From contig CM049311.1 in the NCBI GenBank assembly GCA_026874595.1, forward strand, positions 13,173,676 through 13,237,675: 64,000 nt of DNA, in the 5' to 3' direction. The notes under the pieces are model-generated. The model saw nothing but the letters and a program-made list of their open reading frames with translations. It did no database searches and was not told where the DNA came from. This DNA is from Sipunculus nudus. Taxonomy: Eukaryota; Annelida; Sipuncula; Golfingiida; Sipunculidae. How positions within the stretch are numbered: position 1 is the first letter of the stretch; each line of letters opens with the position of its first letter. The position numbers were made by a program, and so were the translations under genes. Below are positions 1 through 10,693 of this stretch, one piece after another.

Positions 1-1725
1 GGACCTAGCAAACCAATTTGCCGATTTTTCCTGAGTAAAATAAACAAAATAAGATCAAGTCTGGACAGATTTCCGCATTATCAGCCTAGAAGAAAAGATG
101 TAAAATCTTTAAATAATTTCAGGCCTCTGTCTCAGAGAGATGTTACAGCCATTATCAATAGTTTGCCAAGTAAGAGCTGTGAAACAGATGCACTGCCAAC
201 TATTCTTCTGAAGAAAATGCTTCCAGCAGTGATAGGAAAAATAACAGACATTATTAACATTTCACTGGTTGAAGGGAGATTTCCTAGAAGTTGGAAGGAG
301 GCTATAGTACTTCCCCTTCTGAAAAAAACTGGTCTTGAATTAACATCTTCAAATTACAGACCTGTGAGTAATTTACCATTTTTATCAAAAGTACTCGAGA
401 AAGCAGCCTTGTCTGAATTTAATCAACATACTAAGAGTCAAGAATTAATGCCAGATTATCAGTCAGCATACAGAGCTAATTACTCGTGTGAAACTGCACT
501 AATCAAACTGACTAACGACATATTATGGGCGATGGAACGTCAGGAAATTACAGCAATGATGGCAATAGATTTGTCAGCCGCTTTTGACACGGTTGATCAC
601 TCAATTTTATTAGAAGTGCTATACAATAAATTCGGTATAAATGGAAAAGTTCTGGAATGGTTTGACAGTTACCTAAGACCCAGATCATGTAAAGTGAAAA
701 TAGGTGAGAAGTTTTCAAGGAATATGGACCTAACTTTTTCGGTTCCTCAAGGAAGCTGTGCAGGGCCAATCCTTTATCTGGCGTATGCCAGTACAATACA
801 GGAAGTTATTCCAGGAGACATCCAACTTCATGGATATGCAGATGACCATGCAATTAAGTGTTCATTCAGTGCTAACAATCGTCAAGCAGAGAACGCCACC
901 ATCCGAAAACTGGAAACTTGTGCGAAAGACATTAAAACGTGGATGGACTCAAACAGACTGAAAATGAATAATTCCAAGACAGAATTCATTATGTTTGGTA
1001 ACAATGGACAGTTGTCAAAATGCACATCATCTCAGTTAAATGTAAACGGAGAACACGTTGAACTTTCAGATAATATTAAATACTTGGGAGCTTGGCTGGA
1101 CAAGCAGCTAAATTTCAAACATCACATTTCATTGAAATGTAGAACTGCAATGCATAATATTCATAGAATTAAGCAGATCAGATCCATACTCACGATGGAA
1201 GCAACCCACACATTAGTTCGTGGACTAGTCATGTCTCACCTTGACTATTGCAATGGAATTTTATTTGGTTTACCAGAAAGATCAATTAAAAAGCTACAAC
1301 GTGTGCAAAACATTGCAGCAAAATTAGTATTAAACAAGGAAAAATACGAAAGTGCAACGGAAGCTCGTAAGGCATTACACTGGTTACCTATTCGTGCTCG
1401 CATAGAACATAAAGTCTTGACCGTTGTCTTCAAATTCTTAGAAGGAACTGCACCAGATTACCTTAAGAAATTGATAGAGGTTCAGAAACCAGGCAGATTA
1501 GGGCTTAGATCTGACAGGGGTGTAAGAAGGCTCGTAGTACCCCCTACAAAACGGAAAACTTTTGCTTCGCGATCTTTCAGTGTTTGTGGTCCAGAGCTAT
1601 GGAATAGCATTCCAGAAGAACTGAAAGCAGTATCACATATTGAACAATTTAAGAAGGACGTTAAAACTTACCTTTTTAGAAAATACTATACCTTAAATAT
1701 TTTTATTTTTTTTTTACCGATATAA
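1..1725 (+). CDS. LINE reverse transcriptase (ORF2 C-terminal part), partial, open
   Basis: The frame is open from base 1, so the true start is upstream; the first in-frame ATG is at 163. The text before it reads like the linker between endonuclease and RT. RT motifs seen, numbered from the 163 ATG: finger region with NYRPVSNLPF (about residue 65); motif A with IDLSAAFDTVDH; motif B with VPQGSCAGP; catalytic YADD at bases 835-846 (residues 225-228); and a LKMNNSKTEF thumb segment. The C-terminal block with FASRSFSVCGPELWNSIP is typical of CR1/L2-group ends. There is no stop or frameshift in 575 codons, so the copy is fairly young. Its protein would be the polymerase for target-primed reverse transcription. 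Clade assignment below L2/CR1 is uncertain. Confidence 0.88.
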   Translation, partial: GPSKPICRFFLSKINKIRSSLDRFPHYQPRRKDVKSLNNFRPLSQRDVTAIINSLPSKSCETDALPTILLKKMLPAVIGKITDIINISLVEGRFPRSWKEAIVLPLLKKTGLELTSSNYRPVSNLPFLSKVLEKAALSEFNQHTKSQELMPDYQSAYRANYSCETALIKLTNDILWAMERQEITAMMAIDLSAAFDTVDHSILLEVLYNKFGINGKVLEWFDSYLRPRSCKVKIGEKFSRNMDLTFSVPQGSCAGPILYLAYASTIQEVIPGDIQLHGYADDHAIKCSFSANNRQAENATIRKLETCAKDIKTWMDSNRLKMNNSKTEFIMFGNNGQLSKCTSSQLNVNGEHVELSDNIKYLGAWLDKQLNFKHHISLKCRTAMHNIHRIKQIRSILTMEATHTLVRGLVMSHLDYCNGILFGLPERSIKKLQRVQNIAAKLVLNKEKYESATEARKALHWLPIRARIEHKVLTVVFKFLEGTAPDYLKKLIEVQKPGRLGLRSDRGVRRLVVPPTKRKTFASRSFSVCGPELWNSIPEELKAVSHIEQFKKDVKTYLFRKYYTLNIFIFFLPI

Positions 1726-1875
1726 CTATTTTAGCTTTTTAGTGTCATTGATAATTTAGTAAATATGTGGTTCTATTTTTAAGTATGATGTTTTAGTTGT
1801 AAAGCGCATTTGAAACATACGTGTAAAAATAGCGCTATACGAAATAAATATAGTTATAGTTATAGTTAAATTATT
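1..1875 (+). mobile_element. 3' part of an L2/CR1-like LINE, truncated by the window edge
   Basis: The element runs from the window edge through an open reverse-transcriptase frame (stop 1723-1725) to a short 3' UTR. The UTR contains GCGC-type inverted halves around 1804-1842, then an AATAAA-like stretch and a tandem ATAGTT tail near 1850-1868. A GCGC hairpin plus a short microsatellite tail is usual for L2/CR1-group LINEs. The endonuclease and 5' end lie outside the window. No target-site duplication can be tested because the left end is missing. Confidence 0.85.
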
Positions 1876-1879
1876 CCGG

Positions 1880-2400
1880 GGGGTACTTCGGTGCCCCATA
1901 GCTTGAGGAATATGGTTAACAGAGACCTAATTCCAGGTTTCCAAGGAGATTTTTCATTGACCTCTCTGTATGTAAAGTAAGAAGATTTCAGGTACAGCGG
2001 TTACGGTTTGTGCCTTGATAACGGACAGACGGCCGGATGGAGGGAGGGCCGGATTGACGACGGACAAAGGGGGATCGTATGGGTGATCGATGACTGTAAG
2101 TCATCTGAGCTAAAAAGCTGTGTAAGGTTCCGAATAATAAACACCTGGTTGGACACATCACATACTCATGGCGACTTCTTCTCTATGGAAACATTAGGGT
2201 TCTTGGTAAAATTATTGATGTGTAGGGTAACGTAACATAAAATTGGTGCTACAATCTTTCAGAAAGGTAATAGAGAAATAAATGCGTAAAAATTAATAAA
2301 AATTAGGTGACGTCACGAGTCTCCAGGAACTGATAAAACACTCTATGATCATTATGCATGCATAGAATCATGGTGATCAATGCATTAGTTATTTAGATAC
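1880..2400. repeat. Dispersed repeat, copy 1 of an adjacent diverged pair
   Basis: Shared words with the next copy, in the same order, are CCCCATAGCTT, AACAGAGACCTAATT, AACCTCTCTG/GACCTCTCTG, a GGTTTGTGC-like stretch and GAATAAATGCGTAAAAAT. This copy carries extra sequence around 2020-2240, including a GACGGACGG-rich segment, so it probably holds an insertion. No coding sequence is recognisable; a 75-codon frame here is low-complexity and unconvincing. Confidence 0.6.
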
Positions 2401-2424
2401 TGGCGCTTTTGTATCAATTTTGGA

Positions 2425-2720
2425 GTATTTATGACCCCAATAGCTTAGAGGCTACCGGTAACAGAGACCTAATTTTCAAGTTTCCAAGTATATTTATTTA
2501 ACCTCTCTGGATATCAAATTAGAGCATTCTAGGTCAAACGGTTCTGATTTGTGCACTGTTAACGGTTGGTCTCTTTATTTGGAGGTTTCACAAATAGAGA
2601 ATAAATGCGTAAAAATAAAAAAAAATACATGTTGCGCCACCATTCGGCAGCAATTGATGAAACAATCCATGATGAAGACGCATGACAACACAACAACCCG
2701 TGGGATATAGGTGGTAATGT
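2425..2720. repeat. Dispersed repeat, copy 2 of an adjacent diverged pair
   Basis: It repeats the order of copy 1: a CCCCAATAGCTT start, AACAGAGACCTAATT, AACCTCTCTGGAT, GATTTGTGCACTGTTAACGG, AGAGAATAAATGCGTAAAAAT, then a TGATGAAACAATCCATGAT block matching TGATAAAACACTCTATGAT of copy 1. The pair could be a tandem duplication or two insertions of one element. It is non-coding and the family is unknown to me. Confidence 0.6.
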
Positions 2721-3871
2721 TAATGGAGAGGGGGTAATAAGTGTGAGGTTTTTTATGACAAATTACATGAAGCATGGACAAACAGGGGTCTTAGCAGGGG
2801 TGGTAATTACAGCAGGCGTTTGTCAGGTGAGATTTCTAGCAAATGCTAGCATTTTAAAAGTAAATATAATCCATAGCTCTTGCTGTCAAGTTCTCTTTAA
2901 AAAATATGACTGCACGTTGCAAAGAAAAGTTACTATTTATTATGATGCTTTGAAGTTTCTTGTCTCACACACAGGGACAGCCCACATCAGTCTAGATTTA
3001 CCTGTACGTCAGTTCTGTCTGCAATCCAGCGGGCAACCTGTTCAGCAGCAATACCAACCCTACAATAGAGGAATTTATAACATAAAGCAAGACAAATCCT
3101 ACAACAAAAACCTGGGCCTTGTTCCTCCTATAGGTTCGCTTTGTTTGATCTGTACAGGTATTCAAACCTGGTTTCAAGTAAGTGTTTCGGTGAGCATTTG
3201 ATGAACGTTATCTCGCCTTCTTATCCAGCTTATCTTCACACTATTACCTAAATCAGTACTTTCCTTGGGAGGAATGGCAGAACAGCTGCACACTTCATCT
3301 GAAACAGTCAGCCTGAATTTTAAGTTCAGATGACGATCTAATATATCATATGATATACTGACCGATGTTTAAAAGCTACCTAGTTTTATTGCCTTCTACA
3401 TGAGGGTATACATTCATTCCTGTCCGTGTGTGTGTGTGTTTGTGAACAACATAATTCACGCAATAATGAACAGAATCTCATGATTTTCAGGACAATTCGA
3501 GAATGGGCCAGTGAATAATTGATTAGGTTTTGTCGTGGATCCGGTTGATGATCCGAATTCGAGAAAGTCATCAGGGAATATTAACAAAAGTACATTCACT
3601 TATGCACGAAAGAACCTGGGAATATGGGCCGAATAAGTGAATGCAAACATGACAGAGTCTCAGAGTGAGAAAGAATGAAGTATTACTTGAATAAATGGAA
3701 TTATTGCAAACAACTTATAGATATAATGTATTTGTACCTATGATTCAAACCCATGTCAAGTCTGTATAAATCCATCAGATGACGAAGATATTATGCTCTC
3801 TCTGCTTGTTTTCTCTGTTGGCAACTTTAAATATCTGTGTGTGCTTAGATGTGACTACATCGTCAACTCAC
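2721..3871. other. No supported gene
   Basis: A 152-codon frame at 2743-3201 (+) has no recognisable domain and biased, repeat-like composition, so I do not call it. I see no repeat with a partner elsewhere in the window. Confidence 0.5.
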
Positions 3872-4096
3872 TTTATTTTCAATAACATTCTTTAGATTTC
3901 CAAAGGGTTTCCTAAAAAAGCTTTTGATAATCTAGATTCTGCAGTAAGATTGTTGTTAATCTGAGCTCTGAGTGTAAAAGAACAAGGTCTCTTCGTATTT
4001 GGGACAGGTGGCTTGAATTTTTTCTCTTTTCAAATTCCCAGACTTGTTGTTTCAGGTTTATTCCGGCTCTGGCGGCAAGCGTAAAATTTAAAGCAA
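3872..4096 (-). pseudogene. Copy 0: decayed exon 4 of the cytokine-like gene family
   Basis: On the minus strand this matches exon 4 of copies I and II over most of its length. It keeps a CTTGCCGCCAGAGC-like start, the AAACAACAAGTCTGGGAATT core and the GAGCTCAGA word. It ends at a good donor (AAA|GTGAGT) at 3871/3872. The frame is broken by indels and an in-frame TAA after the GAGCTCAGA word, and the acceptor end has decayed. An ATAGA-rich intron-like stretch follows at 4105-4150, as in the other copies. No other exon of this copy is recognisable; a LINE was later inserted 1.5 kb away. It is a dead fragment of the array. Confidence 0.75.
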
Positions 4097-4259
4097 TCCT
4101 ATATAAATAGAAAAGAATATTCTAGAATATACTGGAATAGACTAGAGAAGACTACAGCTCAATTGAATAGGTTTTAACAATCAATTTTACATCATGAGTA
4201 CATGTATGTACGGACGTTAAAAATATTAAATTTTATCAGGTATCTGTAAACATTTTATT

Positions 4260-4261
<2 letters not shown>

Positions 4262-4297
<36 letters not shown>
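4262..4297. repeat. (TA)n microsatellite
   Basis: Uninterrupted TA dinucleotides. Confidence 0.95.
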
Positions 4298-4299
<2 letters not shown>

Positions 4300-4631
4300 T
4301 TACAAAAACATATTAAAAAATTAACAACATTAAAGATTTTAGATGGTAGTCCTAAATTGTATGGTTATAATTGTTCAATATTTCTTTATATCCTGTTATA
4401 TCCTGTTTTAAAATAATTTGTCGGAAGCTATGTTTCTTTGTTTTGTATTTAAGTATTACATTTGAAAAATGTCATAAGAAATGTCATTTGCCATACTACT
4501 GATAGGTCTATGTCTTGAAAATTTCTCATATCATTTTTTAGAACGTAACTAAATCATGTTCTTTAATTCAGACGTACTTTGACAGAGTTGTACACCTATA
4601 GTAAAAGTGAAATTAAAAGTCAAAGAGACTA

Positions 4632-4634
<3 letters not shown>

Positions 4635-4682
<48 letters not shown>
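4635..4682. repeat. (TA)n microsatellite
   Basis: Uninterrupted TA dinucleotides; the IYIYIY frames across it are artefacts. Confidence 0.95.
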
Positions 4683-4689
<7 letters not shown>

Positions 4690-4699
4690 CATTGGTAGG

Positions 4700-5600
4700 T
4701 GGCTAAGCCGCCGGCAGTGTCGGCTGTATTTAACACCGCTGAAAATTGAGCAACTTCCTATTAACATTATGACCTTTAAATTAAATCTAAAAACTACATT
4801 TAAATTTTACAGAAATTTATTACACTTAAATATATCACCTGTCGACTCGCATTAAAATTTCAGTATCATTCATTTCTTCAAGAACTTAGTCCGTCTAAGA
4901 AATATTCAGGTAAGCCTGCAAGATCATTCAAAATTTTCTGCTTTCAAAGCGTGCTATGTGCAGGTAGATTTATGTTATGGAACAGCAGGCATCATTATTC
5001 CATGGTATCAAGCTATATGTTACTATGTTTGTTAAAGGGGGCCGGTAATTATTATTTCCTATGTTTGTTTTATTTAAGTGTGCCTTAAAGTACAGAACTA
5101 TTTTTTTTTGGTGAAAATATACCATCCCAAAACCACTTATTCGTATGTATTATTCGCAATTTTCATGTAATTTAAGAATATTACAGTTTGGTTTAAAGTA
5201 GATATACCATATTCTGCTTATCTTGTTTAAAGAAGTAATAAATGATCTTAAGTTTATTTACTTTGCGGCTCTGCTGTACAGTACATTCCCGAAAGACTAT
5301 TCAACACTTTCCATGTTTATGCATGGCTACGTGTAGCCATGACAACAAGACATTCAGGCCTTTGGAAATAAACTGACAGGCCTGGAGTCATGATGCGAGT
5401 CAATTTAGAACGCCCATTCTAAGGATCGATCAAAATATTTGCACTCTGGTATTATTTGTCATCACATGCTTATATGGTAGTATTATACGTGCTTAATATC
5501 AAAGAATAAATCTTGTTACACAAAAATAATTACATTTATTACCTCCTTTCATTACTGGGGCACTAATTCTTGGAAGTCCGAAGCCGGAAGCCGGAAACCA
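4700..5600. other. No supported gene; AT-rich spacer before the LINE
   Basis: I searched for exons 2 and 3 of gene copy 0 here and found nothing. The exact 5' end of the LINE that follows is not visible; it lies somewhere between about 5560 and 5760. Confidence 0.45.
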
Positions 5601-5765
5601 AATAAATTAAGCAGTTTTAGGCATTTACTCTGGGGAGCGCCATCTAGCGGTGAGGTGACATGACGTGCTGCACATCGCTCTGAAAATAAAGTTTATATAC
5701 TTGATAGAACAAGTGTTTTCTGCACTCAAATTGTCACGAAAAGACAGTTTTGGCATTCAAAGCTA

Positions 5766-6029
5766 ATGGGTGTCCGCTTTGAGGCATACCGAGCCCGTAT
5801 AGGACCATGCAGGCAGCCACGATGGAGGGCCCCGGTCCTGCTACTGTTCAACAATGGCACGAAGGTACGTGGGTGTTTCCAACTGGCCTTCATTATCGCC
5901 CTCCTGCTTGTTTGCTGTGGAGATGTGGAGGTGAACCCAGGCCCACCCCCGACTGGTCCCAAGGCCAAGCAGTCGATGATAGCACCCCAGCCTAGCAGAG
6001 GACCCTACGACAAACACAATCCAGGTTGA
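5766..6029 (+). CDS. LINE ORF1 leader with a 2A 'stop-go' peptide behind a hydrophobic segment
   Basis: The 87-codon frame from ATG 5766 contains a 2A consensus, GDVEVNPGP, at residues 52-60 (NPGP codons 5934-5945). Co-translational separation would fall between Gly59 and Pro60. Just before it is a hydrophobic run, AFIIALLLVCC (residues 41-51), which resembles a signal sequence. The frame ends at TGA 6027-6029, while the RRM-containing remainder of ORF1 continues in the +2 frame from 5996. One indel therefore separates leader and body. In related LINEs the leader and RNA-binding part are one ORF, with 2A freeing the latter. An overlapping 62-codon frame in the body's reading frame has no 2A motif. 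Confidence 0.75.
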   Translation: MGVRFEAYRARIGPCRQPRWRAPVLLLFNNGTKVRGCFQLAFIIALLLVCCGDVEVNPGPPPTGPKAKQSMIAPQPSRGPYDKHNPG

Positions 6030-6847
6030 ACAGGTCAGAAAGTGGGGACCTGAGCTTGATAACGAACAGAGCGGAATGGCAACAGGGTGCGACAGCCATG
6101 CCGGCTCAGGATATGACAGGCCGTCCCATTAACGTAAACAGAAGGGTCATTGATCAGCAGCCCCAACACATAGAGCAGCATGATGTAGACACACCAAAGG
6201 GTCTAAAACGGCAGGTCCTGTACCTAACAAACCGCCTTGTGTCAATAGAACAGGAATTAATAGATGTTAACGATAGGCTGTCCAAAGCAGAGGTAGAAAA
6301 TACTGAACTCAAATCTAAATGCGACAAGTTAGAAAACCAATCCAGGCGAAACAATCTTAGATTCCATGGTGTACCGGAGAGCAATGGACGAGAAAGCACG
6401 GAGGAGTGTGAGAATAAAGTAAAATCAGTGATGAAAGAGAAAATGGGACTTGATTCAGAGACTGTGGATGATGAAATTAGTATTGATAGGGCAAACCGGC
6501 TACCAGTAAAATCTAGGGATGGTAAACCAAGACCTGTCATTGTAAAGTTTACAAATTATAAACAGAAAGATAGCGTTATGAAACAAGCTAGACAAACATT
6601 GAAAGATTCAGATGTTCGGGTATCACATGATTATAGTAAACCGGTCAGATCGGCAAGGCGTAACCTTATCTCCTTTATGGTAAAGGCTAGGCAGGATGAA
6701 AAAGAGGCTTATCTTTCCTTTGATAAACTTTGTATTGAGGGACATCTGTTTAAATGGGATTTCGAATCAAACTCAAAAGTGATGGTAGGGAAACTAGATA
6801 TGATAAATGAGGGTATGGCCAGGGTCCATGCTCATATGATTATTTGA
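5996..6847 (+). CDS. LINE ORF1 body: coiled coil plus L1-type RRM RNA-binding protein
   Basis: Open from after the stop at 5993-5995; the first in-frame ATG lies later, so translation presumably depended on the upstream 2A frame. A heptad-rich coiled coil (LTNRLVSIEQELIDVNDRL and following) leads into LENQSRRNNLRFHGVPE, the start of the L1 ORF1p-type RRM. Then come DRANRLP, PVIVKFTNYKQKDSVM and VRVSHDYS, with a C-terminal domain from about RSARRNLI on. By family this is a trimeric single-strand nucleic-acid chaperone that coats LINE RNA. The frame is otherwise intact. Confidence 0.8.
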   Translation, partial: QRTLRQTQSRLNRSESGDLSLITNRAEWQQGATAMPAQDMTGRPINVNRRVIDQQPQHIEQHDVDTPKGLKRQVLYLTNRLVSIEQELIDVNDRLSKAEVENTELKSKCDKLENQSRRNNLRFHGVPESNGRESTEECENKVKSVMKEKMGLDSETVDDEISIDRANRLPVKSRDGKPRPVIVKFTNYKQKDSVMKQARQTLKDSDVRVSHDYSKPVRSARRNLISFMVKARQDEKEAYLSFDKLCIEGHLFKWDFESNSKVMVGKLDMINEGMARVHAHMII

Positions 6848-6928
6848 GAGATTCGAAAATACTTGTGAATTCAACATTGTTACTAATTTCAGATGGGGAT
6901 CAACCTGATGACAGACAAGATCAACTAG

Positions 6929-9543
6929 CACTTTACTAACAATGAGGCGGCACTTGCACCACATAAACAGGTAAGCACTTGTTCACTTACTAATTCAAGC
7001 ACACTTACTAAAACTCATCGTTCATATAATGCTGAATATAATACTGTTAACATGGTCTCATGGAATGCTGGAGGTCTAAAAAACAAGATTTATTCACCAG
7101 AATTTTTAGATTTAATGAATGATTCTGATATACTGTGTATTGGGGAAACCTGGGCATCTTATGAAGAAGAGTTTAAAACTGCTTTGACAAATTTATATAT
7201 TTTGCAAATGTTGGTAGAGGAGGAATCATTGTATGTATAAGAAAGAATTGCAATTTCAGCATAATTAATGTTCACAAATATATAGATATAATTGCTTAAA
7301 TATTGGATGGTACAGCTTTTAATTCAGAGAAACCTGTTCTGTTAATATGTGCATATATTGCTCCAGAGGGTTCGATACTATAAGAATCATTAGATGAAAA
7401 TGATGGAATAATAAGACTTGAAAATATTATGGTAGATATGATGTCAAAATATGGAAATTTATATGTAATTTTAATGGGTGATCTGAATGCAAGGATTGGT
7501 AAAATTTATGATTACATAGACAATGATCATTTAGGATTCAACGGTTTGAATGAAGTGTACCCTTCAGATGAATTTAAAATGTGTAGAAATTCAAAGGATG
7601 GTAAAACTAACAAATTTCGATTTTCATTACAACAGTTGTGTTGTGCTTTTAATATTCATGTTTTGAATGGTAGAATTCCTCCAGATATTGAAGGTGAATA
7701 CACATGTGTAACTCATGCTGAACAGAGTGTTATTGATTACATTATTGTTAGTGCTGAATTTTTTATTAAAATGGAATCGTTAACAGTATTAAGGTTAGAT
7801 TTGTCAGATCACTTTCCAGTGAAATGTACTTTAAAAGTTGAATCTGTACAAACAGTTCCAGAAAATATTGAGCACACAACTGCATGGACAAGGTACAAAC
7901 TTAAGTCACAGGCTATAGTTGAACTTTTAAATGATAATGAAAATTTGTATAATGATCACATATGTAATTTTAATTATTATGTTCAGCAAGATGTTGAAAA
8001 GGCTATTGAATATTTGAATAAAGTGTTACATATTTTTACTGAACCTAAATATTACCAAAGTAAAAAGAGTCGGTTTCAACCAAACTGGTGGGATGATGAA
8101 TGTGCTAAAGAATAATTGATTAAATATACAGCACTAGATAGATATAGGATATCTGGAAATATTTATGATTTGAATAAATACAAAGAGAAGAGACAACAAT
8201 TTAAAAACCTTTGTGATAATAAAAAGAAATCTAAACAAGAGTGCACTGTAAAATACTTAACAAACACTAAAAATATAAATGATTTATGGGCCTGTATTAA
8301 AAAGTGTCTCAAGAAATAGAAGAGTGTTAGGCACATTCCAGCAGACGATTGGTTTAATTACTTCAGATATTTACTTAATTAAAATAAAAATGAAGTTAAA
8401 GAAGATTTTCACATTTTAGCTGACACATACTTCAAAAATAATTTTAATAGTAATTATGAATTTGGATCACTCAACAATGAGATAACAGTATTTGAAATAA
8501 GACAGGCAATAAATCATATGCACAGTGGTAAATCCCCTGGACCAGATGGACTCCAAGTGGATATTATTAAATCTCTTTCAGAATTTTTTTTGCCTTAATT
8601 ACATACTTTGTTTAATAAGATTTTCAATAAGGGGTCATTTCCTGAAGAATGGAGTAAAGCAATAATACTTCCGTTACACAAGAAGGGTTTTTAGAATGAA
8701 CCTGGTAATTATAGAAGGATACCCCTACTAAATGTTACTGGTAAAATATTTACTAAAGTTTTGAACAATAGACTTTCGCAGTTTGTTGAGGAAATGAATA
8801 TTTTATCTGAATCACAAGCTGGTTACAGGAAAGGATATTCTACAATTGACCAGGCATTTATTTTGTATGCTTTAGTTCAAAAATACTTGGTTAAAAGAAA
8901 AGGTAGATTTTACTGTTTATATATTGACTTTGCAAAAGCGTTTGTTTGTGTACAACATAACTTATTGTGGCATGTTTTATTAAAACAAGGCATAAATGGT
9001 AAAATATTACGTGTTATAAAATCAATGTATTCAAAAATGCAGTCTTGTATATTAACTGAGAGTGGACTTACAGATTATTTTGCATGCTCGGTAGGTACCC
9101 GGCAAGGTTGTATGATAAGTCCTTTATTATTTTCTTTATTTATTAATGAGTATTGTAACATGTTAGATTGAAGTGATTGTCAAGGGATATATGTAAATGG
9201 AAATCTCTCAAATTTCAAAATTAATACAGATAAAACTAAGATTATGGTTTTTAGGAAAGGTGGTCCCTTACGAAAAGTAGAAAAATGGTATTTAAAAGTT
9301 AAACATTTAGAAATGGTTCCATTCTACAAATATCTTGGTATTATTCTCTCCACAAAATTGTCTTGGTCAAAAACACAACAACAGCAGGTTTTACAATCAA
9401 ATAAAGCTGTATGCATGATTAAAACATTCGGCAAAAGGTGTAAATATGCAAGTACAAAACATCTCTTTTATTTGTTTGATCAAATGGTAGTGCCAATACT
9501 AACATATGGATGTGAGTTGTTGGGTTTTAAAAACAGAAACTAA
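6929..9543 (+). pseudogene. LINE ORF2, endonuclease and reverse transcriptase, broken
   Basis: The endonuclease begins with VSWNAGGLKNK (7055) and IGETW (7139-7153). A frame change near 7200 moves it to the frame holding GDLNARIG (about 7480), SVIDYIIVS and LSDHFPV, the Mg-binding and His-containing motifs of AP endonucleases. In-frame stops include 8113-8115, 8317-8319, one near 8380, one near 8597, one near 8692 and 9169-9171. RT finger (SGKSPGPDGLQ), motif A (YIDFAKAF followed by V where D is usual) and motif B (GTRQGCMISPLLF) are present. Motif B runs within about 30 codons into NTDKTKIMVFRKGG, so the segment with YADD is deleted near 9170-9215. The copy cannot be catalytic. Confidence 0.85.
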
Positions 9544-10320
9544 TAGAGAGAGTACAGTACATATTCTGCAAACACATTTTAAATGTAGGTCAGAATACTC
9601 CAAATGCAGCAGCATTAGGAGAATGTGGCAGATTTCCTTTGTTTGTAACTTGCTTATTGCGTTGTATTAAGTATTGGATTAAACTTTTGCATATGCCAGA
9701 ACATAGATATCAGAAACAGGTGTACAATATGTTGATGAATTTAGACAACAGTGGTAAATCAAATTGGGTATCTCAAGTAAGAACATTGTTGTTCCAGTCT
9801 GGTTTTTGATATATTTGGATGGCACAGTACATTGGAGATGAATTTTATGAAAGAAATTGAAATGAGAATAAAAGATATGGCCATTCAAAATCGGCATGGT
9901 GATATTGAATTGTGCAGTAAACTCTACTATTATGGTACTTTTAAATCTATGCTCTCTCTAGAAAAATATGTTGATTGTATCCCAAATAAACAACACCGTA
10001 CAGCACTTGCTCAACTTCGATGATCAAATCATGAATTAGCTATAGAAATGGGCCGCCATAAAAACATTTCTCGTGAAGAAAGGATCTGTAAATATTGTTT
10101 ATGCTACGGATTCAATATTGTTGAGGATGAAGCTCACTTTATGCAAGAGTGTAAATTATATCACGATTTGAGGTTAAAATATATTAGACAAGACTTGCAT
10201 TATCCAAGTGAACAAAATTTTATAAAATTATTTAATTTAGATAATCCATTTGAAATATCAACAGTTGCTGCATATGTGTTTAATTCGTTTTTGAGGAGAC
10301 GGAAAATGATAGATGGTTGA
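9541..10320 (+). pseudogene. LINE ORF2 C-terminal region with a CCHC knuckle, frame-broken
   Basis: After a stop at 9541-9543 the reading continues in another frame (ERVQYIFCKHILNV..., PNAAALGECGRFPL), then from 9832 in a third. Just before its end is ICKYC, then DEAHFMQEC, giving Cys-Cys-His-Cys spacing (about 10088-10155). This is the C-terminal finger common in L1-like LINEs of marine invertebrates. The last stop is at 10318-10320. There are at least two frame breaks in this part. Confidence 0.75.
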
Positions 10321-10693
10321 ATTATGTATTTTAAACAGTACTCACCGTTGACAGCACAATAGATTCATTGTGTACTTAGGTGTGCAATAATATTACAGGT
10401 AATAGGTTTTATGACACGATTGATTAGTCATTTTAAGACTGTTACTTAACATTATATTGTTGTAATTTTTGAACTGACTGTTAATTGAAGTGTAATTATG
10501 TTTATTGGCAAAACAGATTTATATGTATGTAGGTATGCAGTTCCGTTACTTGTGTTAATGGCAGTGTTTACTAGAAAATATAAGACTGCTACCTTCCATT
10601 GGATTGATGTGCTTGTTTCAATTGAATATTTATTGAAATGTTTGGAAATTTGGGCCTGAGGCCTTTTTCCTGAATAAAGTTCTGTTCTGTTCA
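10321..10693 (+). other. LINE 3' UTR with polyadenylation signal and TTCTG tail
   Basis: AT-rich and non-coding. It ends with a GGCCTGAGGCC palindrome, then TGAATAAAG and GTTCTGTTCTGTTC. The short tandem tail marks the 3' end used for target-primed reverse transcription. Confidence 0.75.

Larger units (their letters stand above)
5620..10693 (+). mobile_element. Near full-length, inactivated L1-like LINE with a 2A-bearing ORF1
   Basis: The order is 5' UTR (start unclear), ORF1 (2A leader, coiled coil, L1-type RRM), ORF2 (AP-type endonuclease, RT, C-terminal CCHC), then a 3' UTR. The UTR ends at 10650-10693 with GGCCTGAGGCC, an AATAAA signal and a TTCTG tandem tail. ORF1 has one frame change, and ORF2 has many stops, frame changes and a deletion of the catalytic box. 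No convincing target-site duplication is visible. Such LINEs with 2A leaders are established in molluscs, sea urchin and amphioxus. Confidence 0.85.

Noticed and set aside
2743-3201. 152-codon open frame
   Set aside because: No domain, no splice context, no paralogue in the window and no composition typical of secreted or soluble proteins.
6154-6540. 128-codon minus-strand frame
   Set aside because: Antisense shadow of the LINE ORF1 body.
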